Positions 1 through 9,000 of a stretch of DNA of 64,000 nucleotides are shown one piece after another (the first letter of the stretch is position 1; each line of letters opens with the position of its first letter). Under the pieces are notes generated by a model. It did not search any database. It was not told where the DNA came from and saw only the letters and a list, made by a program, of their open reading frames with translations. The DNA is from Halomonas ramblicola (GTDB taxonomy: Bacteria > Pseudomonadota > Gammaproteobacteria > Pseudomonadales > Halomonadaceae): NCBI RefSeq assembly GCF_030409215.1, contig NZ_JAUFPL010000028.1, positions 560,519 through 624,518 on the forward strand. Direction: 5' to 3'. Position numbers and translations under genes: made by a program.

Positions 1-700
1 TCTCCCAGCCGAAGTACTCGTAGAGCAGTTGGTGCTTGGGTGCCGAGTTGATCCACTCCTCACCGCGCAGCACATGGGTGATGCCCATCAGGTGGTCGTC
101 CACCACGTTGGCCAGGTGGTAGGTGGGCATGCCGTCGGACTTGAGCAGGATCTGGGCGTCCACCTGGGCCCAGTCGACCTCGATGCGGCCGCGCAGCATG
201 TCCTGCACCACGCAGGCACCGCTGGCCGGCACCTTCATGCGCACCACATGGGGCCAGCCCTCGCGCTCGCGGCGCGCCTGTTCTTCCTCGGGCAGCGCCA
301 GGTCGGCGGGCTTCAGCGCCAGGTGCATGCCGGCGGCCTTGCGCGCCTCGCGCAGCGCGTCGAGCTCCTCGCTGGTGCGGTAGCAACGGAAGGCGTGCCC
401 CGCCTCGATCAGGCGGCGGGCATGGTCGGCGTAGATCTCGCCCCGCTCGCTCTGGCGGTAGGGCCCGTGGGGACCGCCCACGTCGGGGCCCTCGTCCCAC
501 TCCAGCCCCAGCCAGCGTAGCGAGTCGAGGATCATCTGCTCCGACTCGGCCGTGGAGCGCACCCGGTCGGTATCCTCGATGCGCAGGATGAACTGGCCAT
601 CGTGCTGGCGGGCGAAGCAGAGGTTGAACAGCGCGATATAGGCGGTGCCGACGTGGGGGTCGCCGGTCGGTGACGGCGCGATACGCGTGCGTACGGTCAT
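1..700 (-). CDS. gltX: Glutamyl-tRNA synthetase, 5' part (3' end outside window)
   Basis: Class I aminoacyl-tRNA synthetase that charges tRNA-Glu in the cytoplasm. About 233 N-terminal residues are present; the family is usually near 490, so the C-terminal anticodon-binding half lies beyond position 1. The HIGH-type signature [10 protein letters not shown] is at residues 8-17, followed by RIEDTDR and further on by HVLRGEEW, all typical of Pseudomonas-type GltX. The ATG at 698-700 gives the family's normal [13 protein letters not shown] beginning. A good -10 box (TATAAT on the minus strand) lies about 45 bases upstream. The frame is intact to the window edge. Very sure of the family. Confidence 0.97.
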   Translation of the reverse strand, partial: MTVRTRIAPSPTGDPHVGTAYIALFNLCFARQHDGQFILRIEDTDRVRSTAESEQMILDSLRWLGLEWDEGPDVGGPHGPYRQSERGEIYADHARRLIEAGHAFRCYRTSEELDALREARKAAGMHLALKPADLALPEEEQARREREGWPHVVRMKVPASGACVVQDMLRGRIEVDWAQVDAQILLKSDGMPTYHLANVVDDHLMGITHVLRGEEWINSAPKHQLLYEYFGWE

Positions 701-742
701 GTCGTTGCGGTGTCCCGGAGCCGTGGGTGGATGAATGGCGGC

Positions 743-748
743 ATTATA
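743..748 (-). promoter_or_regulatory. Probable -10 box of gltX promoter
   Basis: The minus strand reads TATAAT here, a perfect sigma-70 -10 hexamer, and would give a leader of about 36 bases before the gltX ATG. The -35 region (about 765-771) is only a weak match. The site sits in the 240-base divergent spacer between gltX and the XRE regulator. Confidence 0.5.
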
Positions 749-844
749 CGCACCCGATACGGCCGGGGCAGCCACGGCAGGGAATCATCCGCATCACACG
801 GGGTCAATGTCTGGCGATCACGCAAGGAGAAAGCGGCGGCGCAG

Positions 845-903
845 GATCAGCGTTGATGCGCGTTGTTGCACACTCTACATCGATCACCGATCATCGCGGA
901 TCA
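845..903. promoter_or_regulatory. GATCA repeat cluster, possible operator of the XRE regulator
   Basis: GATCA occurs at 845-849, 882-886, 889-893 and 899-903, just upstream of the helix-turn-helix regulator that starts at 941. Closely spaced repeats in front of an XRE-type gene are often its own operators. This is inference from position and repetition only. Confidence 0.3.
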
Positions 904-940
904 CAATACAAACCGAAATGAGAGTCGACAGGATGGAGAA

Positions 941-1531
941 ATGGATTCACTAGGCCCGCGCATCAAGGAGCTCCGGCAGGAGGCCCACCTCAACAAGGCC
1001 GCCCTGGCACGCCGGGTCGGCGTCTCCGACGTCACCATCTCCTACTGGGAGTCGGGGGCCATCAAGCAGATCGGGCACGAGCGCCTGGTCGCGCTGGCCG
1101 AGGCGCTGGGCTGCCCGCTCTCGCGGCTGCTGGAGGGAGAACAGAGCGGCCGCGCCTCCCCCCTCTACCTGCGCCGCTACCCGCCGGCGCCCTGGCAGGA
1201 TCGTCATGCCGGACGCATCGACCTGACCTTCGAGCTGGTCCCCGATCTGGAGTGGGAAGGCGACTGCTTCCTGGTCACGCCGGCCCCCGACGAATCCTTC
1301 GACTTCCTGTCCCCGGGTGACCTGGTGGCGCTGGCGCCCAGCGAGATCTTCCGCCAGCCCGGTCTCTACCTGATCGAACAGGCTGGCGAACATCGGGTGC
1401 GGTACGTCACCCAGGCCACCGACGGCGCCCTGCAATTCGCCCGTCAGGGCAGCGAGGAGATCACCGGCTACACCCCCGACACCAAGTTGCTCGGCAAGCT
1501 GCTGGCCCGCTGGCAGGCCACCCCCTTCTAG
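941..1531 (+). CDS. XRE-family regulator with S24/LexA-like C-terminal region
   Basis: A 196-residue DNA-binding protein. Residues 1-60 form an XRE/Cro helix-turn-helix (IKELRQEAHLNKAALARRVG, then VSDVTISYWESG). The C-terminal half contains ESFDFLSPGDLVAL and PGLYLIE, which resemble the beta-rich fold of S24 peptidases (phage CI, LexA). The usual G-[DE]-S-M catalytic context is altered and no obvious catalytic lysine is seen, so self-cleavage is doubtful. The ATG at 941 is chosen because AGGA ends 7 bases before it; an in-frame upstream extension has no such support. No phage genes lie nearby. It could be a solitary CI-like remnant or a host regulator; its target is unknown. Confidence 0.8.
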   Translation: MDSLGPRIKELRQEAHLNKAALARRVGVSDVTISYWESGAIKQIGHERLVALAEALGCPLSRLLEGEQSGRASPLYLRRYPPAPWQDRHAGRIDLTFELVPDLEWEGDCFLVTPAPDESFDFLSPGDLVALAPSEIFRQPGLYLIEQAGEHRVRYVTQATDGALQFARQGSEEITGYTPDTKLLGKLLARWQATPF

Positions 1532-1606
1532 GCGCCTGTCGGGCTCGACGCTGATCCGCTACGCGCCCCGGTCTCCCGCAACGATCGGTCTAATCCGACA
1601 GGCTCC
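1529..1606. repeat. REP-like element in the convergent gene junction
   Basis: The segment begins GCGCCTGTCGGGCTCGAC and ends, on the opposite strand, with GGAGCCTGTCGGATTAGACC, so its two ends form an imperfect inverted pair. Near-identical cores recur at 56831-56856 and, shorter, at 57804-57816. It lies between two convergent stop codons, a common place for REP-type elements, and may act as a bidirectional terminator or mRNA-end stabiliser. Confidence 0.6.
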
Positions 1607-1612
1607 TGGCGG

Positions 1613-2200
1613 CTATTCCACCTCCAGCACCTCGGCCTGGTCATTGGTACGGCGCGGCTCGCTGCCCACCAGGAAGCGCCGCGAGGCGCTGGCCACCTGG
1701 CCCAGCCCGTGCTGGGAACCGCCCACCAGGGGGCCGCTGAGGTGTTCTCCCTGCTCGCCGATGCGCCGGCGCACGGCCTCGGGCTGGACGGTGGCCTCGG
1801 GCAGGTTCACGGTGATGCGATAACCGCCATCCGGGAAGCCGCTGCCCGGGCCCAGCGGACCGACCCGGAAGCGCCCCTCCGCCAGTGTCGTGCGCTGCTG
1901 CCAGCGCACGCCGCTGAGCTCACGCTCCACCACCACGCGCAGGCGCGCCCCTTCGGGCAGGTTGCTCTGTCCCTCCACCACCAGGCGGCGATCGCTGCTC
2001 AGGCTGGCGTCGAACTCGATCGTCACCGGCGCGTCCATGGGCGACACCTCGGGCGCCGGTTCGGCCGGCGGCTCGCGGGACTCGGCCTCCAACGCCACGA
2101 GCTCCGGCTCGTCCTCGGCGGCCTCCTCCGTCTCTCCACCGCAGCCGACCAGCATCAGCAGCAGCGCCGCCACGAGTACCCACCGACACCCTGCGTTCAT
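1613..2200 (-). CDS. Hypothetical lipoprotein
   Basis: A 195-residue protein with a lipoprotein signal: a positively charged start, a hydrophobic run, then a lipobox ending LMLVGC with the lipidated cysteine near residue 20. A stretch rich in Glu and Pro follows (about residues 22-58), probably a flexible tether. The rest looks beta-rich (TIEFDASLSSDRRLVVEGQSN, then GGYRITVNLPEA). No recognised enzyme motif is present. It is expected to be anchored in the envelope. It converges on the XRE regulator and diverges from dusA. Function unknown. Confidence 0.75.
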   Translation of the reverse strand: MNAGCRWVLVAALLLMLVGCGGETEEAAEDEPELVALEAESREPPAEPAPEVSPMDAPVTIEFDASLSSDRRLVVEGQSNLPEGARLRVVVERELSGVRWQQRTTLAEGRFRVGPLGPGSGFPDGGYRITVNLPEATVQPEAVRRRIGEQGEHLSGPLVGGSQHGLGQVASASRRFLVGSEPRRTNDQAEVLEVE

Positions 2201-2328
2201 GCGCCACCTCTTTCGCCAGCTTGCTGTAGGGCTAGGCTACCACCGCCCGGGGCGGGCGTCCCACCGGCCGGCTCAACGGCTCACGCACGCTCGCCGCGCC
2301 AGGGTGGCAGCCGCCCCCGCCACCCGGG

Positions 2329-2334
2329 TAGAAT
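2329..2334 (+). promoter_or_regulatory. Possible -10 box of dusA promoter
   Basis: TAGAAT in the context GGGTAGAATG, the same context seen before the tetR gene at 4553. It lies 32 bases before the dusA ATG. No strong -35 was found. Confidence 0.35.
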
Positions 2335-2366
2335 GCGCCGTCTCCCACGCCACACCGTGATGCCCG

Positions 2367-3362
2367 ATGTCCCAGCTCGACCGCACCTTTTCGGTTGCCC
2401 CGATGATGGACTGGACGACCCGCGACTACCGCGCCTTCGCCCGGACCCTGACCCGCCGCGCCCTGCTCTACACCGAGATGGTGACCACCGGCGCCATCCT
2501 GCACGGCAGCCCGCGGGAACGCTTCCTGGGCCATGCCGAGGTCGAGCATCCGCTGGCCCTGCAGCTGGGTGGCAGCGACGCCGGGGCGCTCGCCGAGTGT
2601 GCGGCCATCGCCGAGGCCTGGGGCTATGACGAGGTGAACCTCAACGTCGGCTGCCCCAGCGACCGGGTGCAGAACAACCTGATCGGCGCCTGCCTGATGG
2701 GCCATCCCGGGAAGGTGGCCGCCGCGGTGCGCGCCATGCGGGAAGCGGTGTCGATTCCGGTGACGGTGAAGTGCCGCATCGGCATCGACGACCAGGACGA
2801 GGACGCCGATCTCGAGCATTTCATCCGGGTGGTGGCCGATGCCGGCTGCGACACCTTCATCGTCCACGCCCGCAAGGCCTGGCTGGAGGGCCTCTCCCCC
2901 AAGGAGAACCGCGATATCCCGCCGCTGAACTACGGCCGCGTTCACCGCCTGAAGCGACAGCATCCCGAACTGCATATCGGCATCAACGGTGGCCTCAAGA
3001 CGCTCGATGACTGCCGCGAGCAACTCCGGCACGTGGACAGCGTGATGGTCGGCCGCGAGGCCTACCAGAATCCCTGGCTGCTGGCCGGTGTGGACCCGGC
3101 CCTCTACGGCGAGCCGGGGCCGGCGGCCAGTCGTCACGCGGCGGCGCTTGCCTTGCGCCCCTATATCGCCCGTCGGCTCGCCGAGGGCGCCAGGCTCAAC
3201 CACCTGACCCGTCACCTGCTGGGGCTCTTCCAGGGCCAGCCCGGCGGGCGCCGCTTCCGCCGCCACCTCTCCGAGAACGCCCACCGCGACGGTGCCGGCC
3301 TGCAGGTGTTCGATGACGCCCTGGGGCTGGTGGCGGAGCGCGAGGCGGTGCCCGCGGCCTGA
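2367..3362 (+). CDS. dusA: tRNA-dihydrouridine(20/20a) synthase DusA
   Basis: Flavin-dependent enzyme that reduces uridines 20/20a in the tRNA D-loop. The 331 residues match the family length. The N-terminal TIM barrel begins FSVAPMMDWTT. The active-site cysteine is C96 in NVGCPSDRV. The block GLSPKENRDIPPLNY is diagnostic of the DusA subfamily over DusB and DusC, and INGG plus VMVGREAYQNPW are flavin phosphate-binding segments. The start gives the usual short N-terminus. Monocistronic by spacing: a putative -10 upstream and a convergent gene 6 bases downstream. Confidence 0.95.
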   Translation: MSQLDRTFSVAPMMDWTTRDYRAFARTLTRRALLYTEMVTTGAILHGSPRERFLGHAEVEHPLALQLGGSDAGALAECAAIAEAWGYDEVNLNVGCPSDRVQNNLIGACLMGHPGKVAAAVRAMREAVSIPVTVKCRIGIDDQDEDADLEHFIRVVADAGCDTFIVHARKAWLEGLSPKENRDIPPLNYGRVHRLKRQHPELHIGINGGLKTLDDCREQLRHVDSVMVGREAYQNPWLLAGVDPALYGEPGPAASRHAAALALRPYIARRLAEGARLNHLTRHLLGLFQGQPGGRRFRRHLSENAHRDGAGLQVFDDALGLVAEREAVPAA

Positions 3363-3368
3363 GGCGAA

Positions 3369-4400
3369 TCAGTAGAGCGAGTCGGGGGGCGGCTCCAGGC
3401 TCGACTGGAAGTCCTCGATGGCGCTCTCGGCCTCCTCGATGGCGTCGAAACGGGCGATGTGGAACAGCGCCTCGCCCTCGTTGGCCAGCGGCAATCGGCT
3501 CATGCCGATGACGATGCCGTCGGCCATGGCCTTCACTTCGCCCTCGGCGTTGCCGAAGGGATCGGCCACGCGCCCCAGCACTTCGCCCCTGGCCACCCGC
3601 GCACCGAGCCGCACCTTGGGCCGCAGGATGCCGTCGATGGGCGCCCGCGCCCAGCTCGAGCCGTTGGCCACCTCCGCCGCCGGGGGCGAACGACGGCGGT
3701 GCTCGCCGGTCAGCATGCCCAGCCGTCGCATCACCCTCAGCACCCCGCGCACCCCCGGGGCGATCGCCCACTCGTCGAAGCGCAGCGCCTCCCCGGCCTC
3801 GTAGGTCAGCACCGGGATCCCGCGGCTCTGGGCGTAGTGGCGCAGGCTGCCCTCGCGCAGCTCGGCATTGAGGATCACCGGTGCCCCGAAGGCGTTGGCC
3901 ATGCTTTCGGTCTCGCCACCGGGGGTGAGCTGGGCACGGATCTGCGGCAGGTTGGTGCGATGGATGGCCCCGGTGTGCAGGTCGATGATATGGCTGGCAT
4001 GGTCGACGATCTCCTCGCGGAACAATGCCGCCATGCGCCCGCCCAGCGAGCCGGACTCGCTGCCCGGGAAGCAGCGGTTGAGGTCGCGACGGTCGGGCAG
4101 GTAGCGGCTGTGCTGCACGAAGCCGAAGACGTTGACGATGGGCGCGGCGATCAGGGTCCCGCGCAGCCTCTGCAGTTGCTTCGAGCGCAGCAGGCGACGC
4201 ACGATCTCCACGCCATTGATCTCGTCGCCGTGGATGCCGCCGCACACCAGCAGGACGGGGCCGGCCTGGCGGCCGTGGACCACCTCCAGGGGAATGTGCA
4301 GCGGCGCATGGGTGTAGAGGCGTGCCGCCGGCACGTCGATCTGGGTGCGGTTACCCGGAGCGATCCGCACGCCGGCGAGTTCGAAGGGGGCTCGGGCCAT
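3369..4400 (-). CDS. Succinylglutamate desuccinylase/aspartoacylase-family zinc hydrolase
   Basis: A 343-residue M14-related amidohydrolase. Zinc ligands are visible: H57 and E60 in GGIHGDEINGVE, and H142 in DLHTG. RDLNRCFPG is a conserved substrate-carboxylate segment. The C-terminal part (APIDGILRPKVRLGARV, then MADGIVIGM) resembles the biotinyl-like beta domain of the AstE/ASPA superfamily. The ATG at 4400 is preferred over an in-frame ATG 36 bases upstream because GGAG lies 6 bases before it. Neighbours give no arginine-catabolism context, so AstE itself is unlikely. A role in N-acyl amino acid or ectoine-like deacylation is possible in halophiles but unproven. Confidence 0.85.
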   Translation of the reverse strand: MARAPFELAGVRIAPGNRTQIDVPAARLYTHAPLHIPLEVVHGRQAGPVLLVCGGIHGDEINGVEIVRRLLRSKQLQRLRGTLIAAPIVNVFGFVQHSRYLPDRRDLNRCFPGSESGSLGGRMAALFREEIVDHASHIIDLHTGAIHRTNLPQIRAQLTPGGETESMANAFGAPVILNAELREGSLRHYAQSRGIPVLTYEAGEALRFDEWAIAPGVRGVLRVMRRLGMLTGEHRRRSPPAAEVANGSSWARAPIDGILRPKVRLGARVARGEVLGRVADPFGNAEGEVKAMADGIVIGMSRLPLANEGEALFHIARFDAIEEAESAIEDFQSSLEPPPDSLY

Positions 4401-4518
4401 CTCGCACTCCTGGCAAGGAAAACAGTGTTCCGTCACACACCTTATACGCCGGGACGCTGCGAAAGACGAGCCCGGATACCCGGGGCCGCCGCTTCAACCG
4501 CGACCGCCCCGATTAGCA

Positions 4519-4536
4519 TACACTCATGCATGTAAA
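4519..4536. promoter_or_regulatory. AcrR/TtgR-like operator before tetR
   Basis: TACACTCATGCATGTAAA, an imperfect palindrome with TACA and TGTA ends and CAT/ATG cores. It resembles the operators before the adaptor and channel genes at 10468 and 12008. It overlaps the expected -35 region of the tetR promoter, whose -10 (TAGAAT) is at 4553-4558, so it would suit autorepression. Confidence 0.5.
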
Positions 4537-4590
4537 TCGCCGCCACATCGGGTAGAATGGGGCCGAATCCTTATCGAGAGACGACGCCCC

Positions 4591-5214
4591 ATGGCCCGAC
4601 GCACCAAGGCCGAGGCCGCCGCCACCCGGGAAGCCCTGCTGGACGCCGCCGAGGAAGTCTTCCTCGAGAGGGGCGTGGCCCGCACCTCCCTGGAACAGAT
4701 CGCCCGCCACGCCGGCATGACCCGCGGTGCGGTCTACTGGCACTTCAAGAACAAGGCCGACCTCTTCCAGGCCATGCTGCAGCGGGTGCGCATGCCCTTC
4801 CAGGAGCTGGTCGAGGAGATCGGCGACCCGAGCCTCGTCGAGCGCCCCCTGGAGGCGATCCGCCTGGCCTGCCTGCGGGGCTTCGAACGCCTGGAACAGC
4901 CGCGCTACCGGCGCGTGCACGCCATCCTGATCCACCACTGCGAAGTGTTCGGCGATATCGATCCCCTGGCCATGCAGAACGAGATGGCCGAGGAGGCCTG
5001 CGGGGCGCTGATCGACTACTTCGGATGCGCCGCCCGCCTGGACCACCTGCACCCGGGCCTCAGCCCGGAGGTGGCCGCCGAACTGCTGCAGGCCATGCTC
5101 GGCGGCCTCTTCCACGACTGGCTGCGCAACCACGAGCGCTTCTCGCTGCGCGAACGCGGCACCGTGCTGCTGGATACGCAACTCGACCTGATGCGTTCCC
5201 CGCCCTCAGAGTGA
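4591..5214 (+). CDS. TetR/AcrR-family repressor of the adjacent RND efflux genes
   Basis: A 207-residue TetR-type repressor. The helix-turn-helix is at about residues 10-55 (REALLDAAEEVFLERGVART, then TRGAVYWHFKNKADLF), with the GAVYWHFKNK recognition helix typical of AcrR, TtgR and MexR-like pump regulators. The C-terminal ligand domain holds RVHAILIHHCEVFGD and LGGLFHDWL. Operators of the AcrR/TtgR type occur in front of this gene, the adaptor gene and the outer-membrane channel gene. It therefore probably represses the whole pump and is released by toxic ligands. The ATG at 4591 follows GAGAGACGACGCCCC. The stop overlaps by 9 bases the end of the convergent membrane-protein gene. Confidence 0.9.
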   Translation: MARRTKAEAAATREALLDAAEEVFLERGVARTSLEQIARHAGMTRGAVYWHFKNKADLFQAMLQRVRMPFQELVEEIGDPSLVERPLEAIRLACLRGFERLEQPRYRRVHAILIHHCEVFGDIDPLAMQNEMAEEACGALIDYFGCAARLDHLHPGLSPEVAAELLQAMLGGLFHDWLRNHERFSLRERGTVLLDTQLDLMRSPPSE

Positions 5215-5898
5215 CGCCGCGGCACCGCCACGCCCCGTACCGCCACCCCCCTGGCGCAGGCGCAAACGCCTCAGGTGGGCCCGCGCCTCGCGATAGTCGC
5301 TCTCCGCCACGCTGCGGTAGGCGCCCTCCCCGGCCAGGTACTTGACCAGCACCCGACGCTCGCCGGCGTGCGGCATGCTGCCGACCTTGCCGTGCAGGCG
5401 TACCTCCCACTCCGGGTCGTCGAGCAGCGCGGCCGTGGTCCAGCCCGCGGCATCCGGCTCCGCCTTCACTTCCACCTTCTCGCCCAACAGGCAGCGCCGC
5501 TGCTGCGGGGCATGGCGATGGAACCAGCGATGCAGGGCGTGGCACAGGGCGGCGGCTAGGGGCGAGGCGACCACGAAGGCGCCCCACAACACCGCCACCC
5601 CCACGGGGATGCGGAACAGCCCCAGCGGTAGCCAGCGCAGTACGGCGACCTCCGCCACCAGGGTGGCTGCCCCCGCCAGCACCAGCAGCGCGGACAGCGC
5701 GAAGGAGGCCGGCACGCCGGCGAACCCCAGCGCCACCAGGGTACTGGCCAGGTGATCGCCCTTGAGGCTGTCGTGCTCGAAGAGTTCCAGCGGCGCCAGG
5801 CGCAGCGCCACCAGCAGCCAGTAGAGCGCCACCAGCAACAGCACCGGCACGAAGACGAACACGGGGAAGCTGAGGACGATCTCGCGGAAGGATTCCAT
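5206..5898 (-). CDS. Inner-membrane protein, possibly YqiJ/DUF1449-like
   Basis: A 230-residue protein. About three or four hydrophobic segments occupy residues 5-130 (FPVFVFVPVLLLVALYWLLV; ALLVLAGAATLVAEVAVL; VGVAVLWGAFVVASPLAAAL). A soluble C-terminal region of about 90 residues follows, with a probable small beta-barrel (LGEKVEVKAEPDAAGWTTA, then VLVKYLAGEGAY). This layout, membrane helices then an OB-like domain, is that of the YqiJ/DUF1449 group, often found beside flotillin genes. No flotillin is seen here. The assignment is tentative and the role unknown. The 3' end overlaps the tetR gene by 9 bases. Confidence 0.65.
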   Translation of the reverse strand: MESFREIVLSFPVFVFVPVLLLVALYWLLVALRLAPLELFEHDSLKGDHLASTLVALGFAGVPASFALSALLVLAGAATLVAEVAVLRWLPLGLFRIPVGVAVLWGAFVVASPLAAALCHALHRWFHRHAPQQRRCLLGEKVEVKAEPDAAGWTTAALLDDPEWEVRLHGKVGSMPHAGERRVLVKYLAGEGAYRSVAESDYREARAHLRRLRLRQGGGGTGRGGAAASL

Positions 5899-5992
5899 GG
5901 CGCGCTCCTTACCGGTACTTAGCCGGCAAATGGATGTTTGCCTTCAGCGTAGACCATCCCCAAGGCAGCGAGCGTGGGGGCGCGCAACGACG

Positions 5993-6022
5993 AAGGGCGC
6001 CACCCCGCGGGGTGGCGCCCTT
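5993..6022. terminator. Perfect GC-rich hairpin ending the efflux operon
   Basis: A 30-base perfect palindrome with arms of 15 bases (AAGGGCGCCACCCCG). It lies 26 bases past the stop of the RND pump gene. No T-run follows on the minus strand, so it may act as a hairpin-only or Rho-assisted terminator, or protect the 3' end of the mRNA. Confidence 0.65.
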
Positions 6023-6048
6023 CCCGTCACGGTGGCGAAGCCGAGGCC

Positions 6049-9000
6049 TCAGCCCTGGTCGCCCTGGGTCGCCGGCCGCTGATGCCCGGCGTCGCTGTCC
6101 CGGGTCTTGCGCCGCAGCCAGTCGGAGACGGCGGCGATCATGGCGTAGAAGCTCGGCACGAAGAAGCTGCCCAGCACCGCCACCGTGGCCATGCCCACCG
6201 CCACGGTGGTGCCGATGTGGTGGCTGCTGACGTCGCTTGCCCCGCTGGCCAGCGCCAGCGGCAGGGTACCGAAGATGAACGCCAGCGAGGTCATCACGAT
6301 GGGGCGGAAGCGCAGCCGGGCCGCGGTGATGGCCGCCTCGCGGATCGACTTGCCCTGTTCGCGGCGCTGCAGCTCGGCGAACTCGACGATCAGGATGGCG
6401 TTCTTGGCCGCCAGGCCCACCACCACCAGCATGCCGATCTCCACGTAGACGCTGGTGTCGAGCCCGCGCAGCACGATGCCCCCGATGCCGCCCAGGAAGG
6501 CGAAGGGCGTGGCGGTGAGCACCGCCAGGGGTAGCGACCAGCTCTCGTACTGGGCCGCCAGGATCAGGAACACCATCAGGAGGCCGAAGACGATGGCCAG
6601 CAGGGCGGTGTTGCCCAGTTCGCTCTCCTGGTAGGCGGTACCGGTCCAGCCCATGCCCCAGCCGTCGCCCAGGGTCTCCTCGACGATCTCCTCCATGGCG
6701 GTGATGGCCTGGCCCGAGCTGTAGCCCGGCGCCGGCCCGCCCTGGAACTGCGCCCCCAGGTAGACCCCGAAGCGCGACACCACCGCCGGCTTGGCCTGGC
6801 GCTCCAGGGTCACGAACTCCGAGAGGGGGATCCGCTCGCCGTTGCCACCGCGCACATAGACGTTGGCGATGTCATCCGGGGTCTTGCGGAACTCGTCCTC
6901 GTTCTGCAGATAGACCTGGAAGTTGCGGTTCTGGTAGCTGAAGTAGTTGACGAAGCCGTTGCCGAAGGTGTTCGACAGGGTGGCGTTGAGGTCCTCCAGG
7001 GCCACGCCGTAGCTGAGCGCCTTCTGCCGGTCGATCTCGGCGCGGTAGCCCGGCACGTTGACGTTGAAGGTGGTGAACACCTGCTGCAGGGCCGGGTGCT
7101 GGTTGGCCGCCTGCATCACCTGCAGCGAGGCCTGGTAGAGCTCCTGGGAGCTGGCCCCCTGGAAGGACTGCAGGTAGCCGGTGAAGCCGCCGGTGGTGGA
7201 GAGCCCCATGATCGGCGGCATGTTGAAGGCCATGGCCGAGCCGCCGGGGATCTCGGCGCCCAGCTGCATGATCTGGCCCACCAGCTGGTCGGCGGTCAGC
7301 TCGCGCTCGGCCCAGGGCACCATGTTGATGAACATGATGCCGCGGGCGGTGTTCACCGCGCTGGAGAGGATGTCGTAGCCGGCCACCGCGACGGAGTACT
7401 GCACCCCGGGGATCTCCTCGATGCGCTCGCTCAGCTCGCCCATGTAGTCCCGGGTGCGCGCCAGGGAGGCGGAGTCGGGCAGCTGCACCGACACCATCAC
7501 CAGGCCCTGATCGGTCTCCGGTACCAGGGTCGAGGGCGTGGCCTGGTAGAGCCACCAGGCGCCGCCGATCACCAGGCCGGTGAGCAGCAGTGCCAGGCCC
7601 CAGAAGCGCACCAGCGCCTTGACCACCCACATGTAGACGGCGGTGATGCCGGCGAACAGGCGGTCGAAGAGGCGCAGCGGCGTGTAGACGGCGCGCATCA
7701 GCTTCGACTCGCCCATCTTCGGCTTGTGCTTGATGAAGATCGCCGACAGCGCCGGGGTGAAGGTCAGCGCCATCAGCGCCGAGAAGGCCACCGAGATCGC
7801 CACGGTCAACGCGAACTGCTGGTAGATCTGCCCGGTGAAGCCGCCCAGGAAGGCCACCGGCACGAACACCGCGGCCATGATCAGCGAGGTGGCGATGACC
7901 GGGCCGCCGACCTCCTTCATGGCGCGAATGGTGGCCTGGGTGACGCTGATCTCGTCGTCCTCGGCGAGCACCCGCTCGACGTTCTCCACCACCAGGATGG
8001 CGTCGTCCACCACGATGCCGATGGACAGCACCAGGGCGAACAGCGTCAGCAGGTTGATCGAGAAGCCGAACACGTAGAAGCCGGCGAAGGTGGCCAGCAC
8101 CGAGACCGGAACCACCGACATGGCGATTACCGTGAAGCGCCAGTTCTGCAGGAAGATGAACAGGATGACGCCGACGATCAGGAAGGCCTCGATGAACACA
8201 TGGGTCACCGTCTCCACCGAGGCGTCGATGAACAGGGTGGTGTCGTAGGGCACCACCTGCTCGAGCCCCGGCGGGAAGCGCGACTCCAGGTCGGCCATGG
8301 TGCCCCGTACCGCCTCGGCCGTCTCCAGGGCGTTGGCCCCGGGCTGCTGGTTGATGATGATCGGCGTCATCTCGGCGCCGTTGAGGCGGGCCTCCACACC
8401 GTAGAAGGAGGCCCCCAGCTCGATGCGCGCCACGTCCTCCAGGCGCAGGGAGGAGCCGTCCGGATTGGTGCGCAGGAAGATGTCGCGGAAGTCATCGACG
8501 TCGTTGAGCCGGCCACCGGCGGTGATGGTGTAGGTGAAGGCGCGCGGCTCGCCCTGTGGGGTGGCCGCCAGGCTGCCCGCCGGCACCTCGGTGTTCTGGG
8601 CGCGGATGGCGCTGGCCACCTCGGTGGGGGTCAGGTCGTACTGGGCCAGCTTGTCCGGGTCCATCCAGATGCGCATGGCGAACTCGCCGCCCCCCAGCAC
8701 CTCGGCATTGCCGACGCCCGGCACCTGGCGCAGCTCGTCGAGGACATTGAGGGTCGCGTAGTTCTGCATGAAGGTGCTGTTGTAGTCGCCCTGCGGGGAG
8801 ATCAGCGAGATCACCATCAGGATCGAGCTGGAACTCAGCTCCACGGTCACGCCCTGGGACTGGACCGCCTCGGGCAGCTGCGACAGGGCCCCCTGGACGC
8901 GGTTGTTGACGTTGATGGTGTTGATGTCGCCATCGGTGCCGATGTCGAAGGCGACGTCGAGGCTCATGCTGCCGTTGTCGGCGCTGGTCGAGGTCATGTA

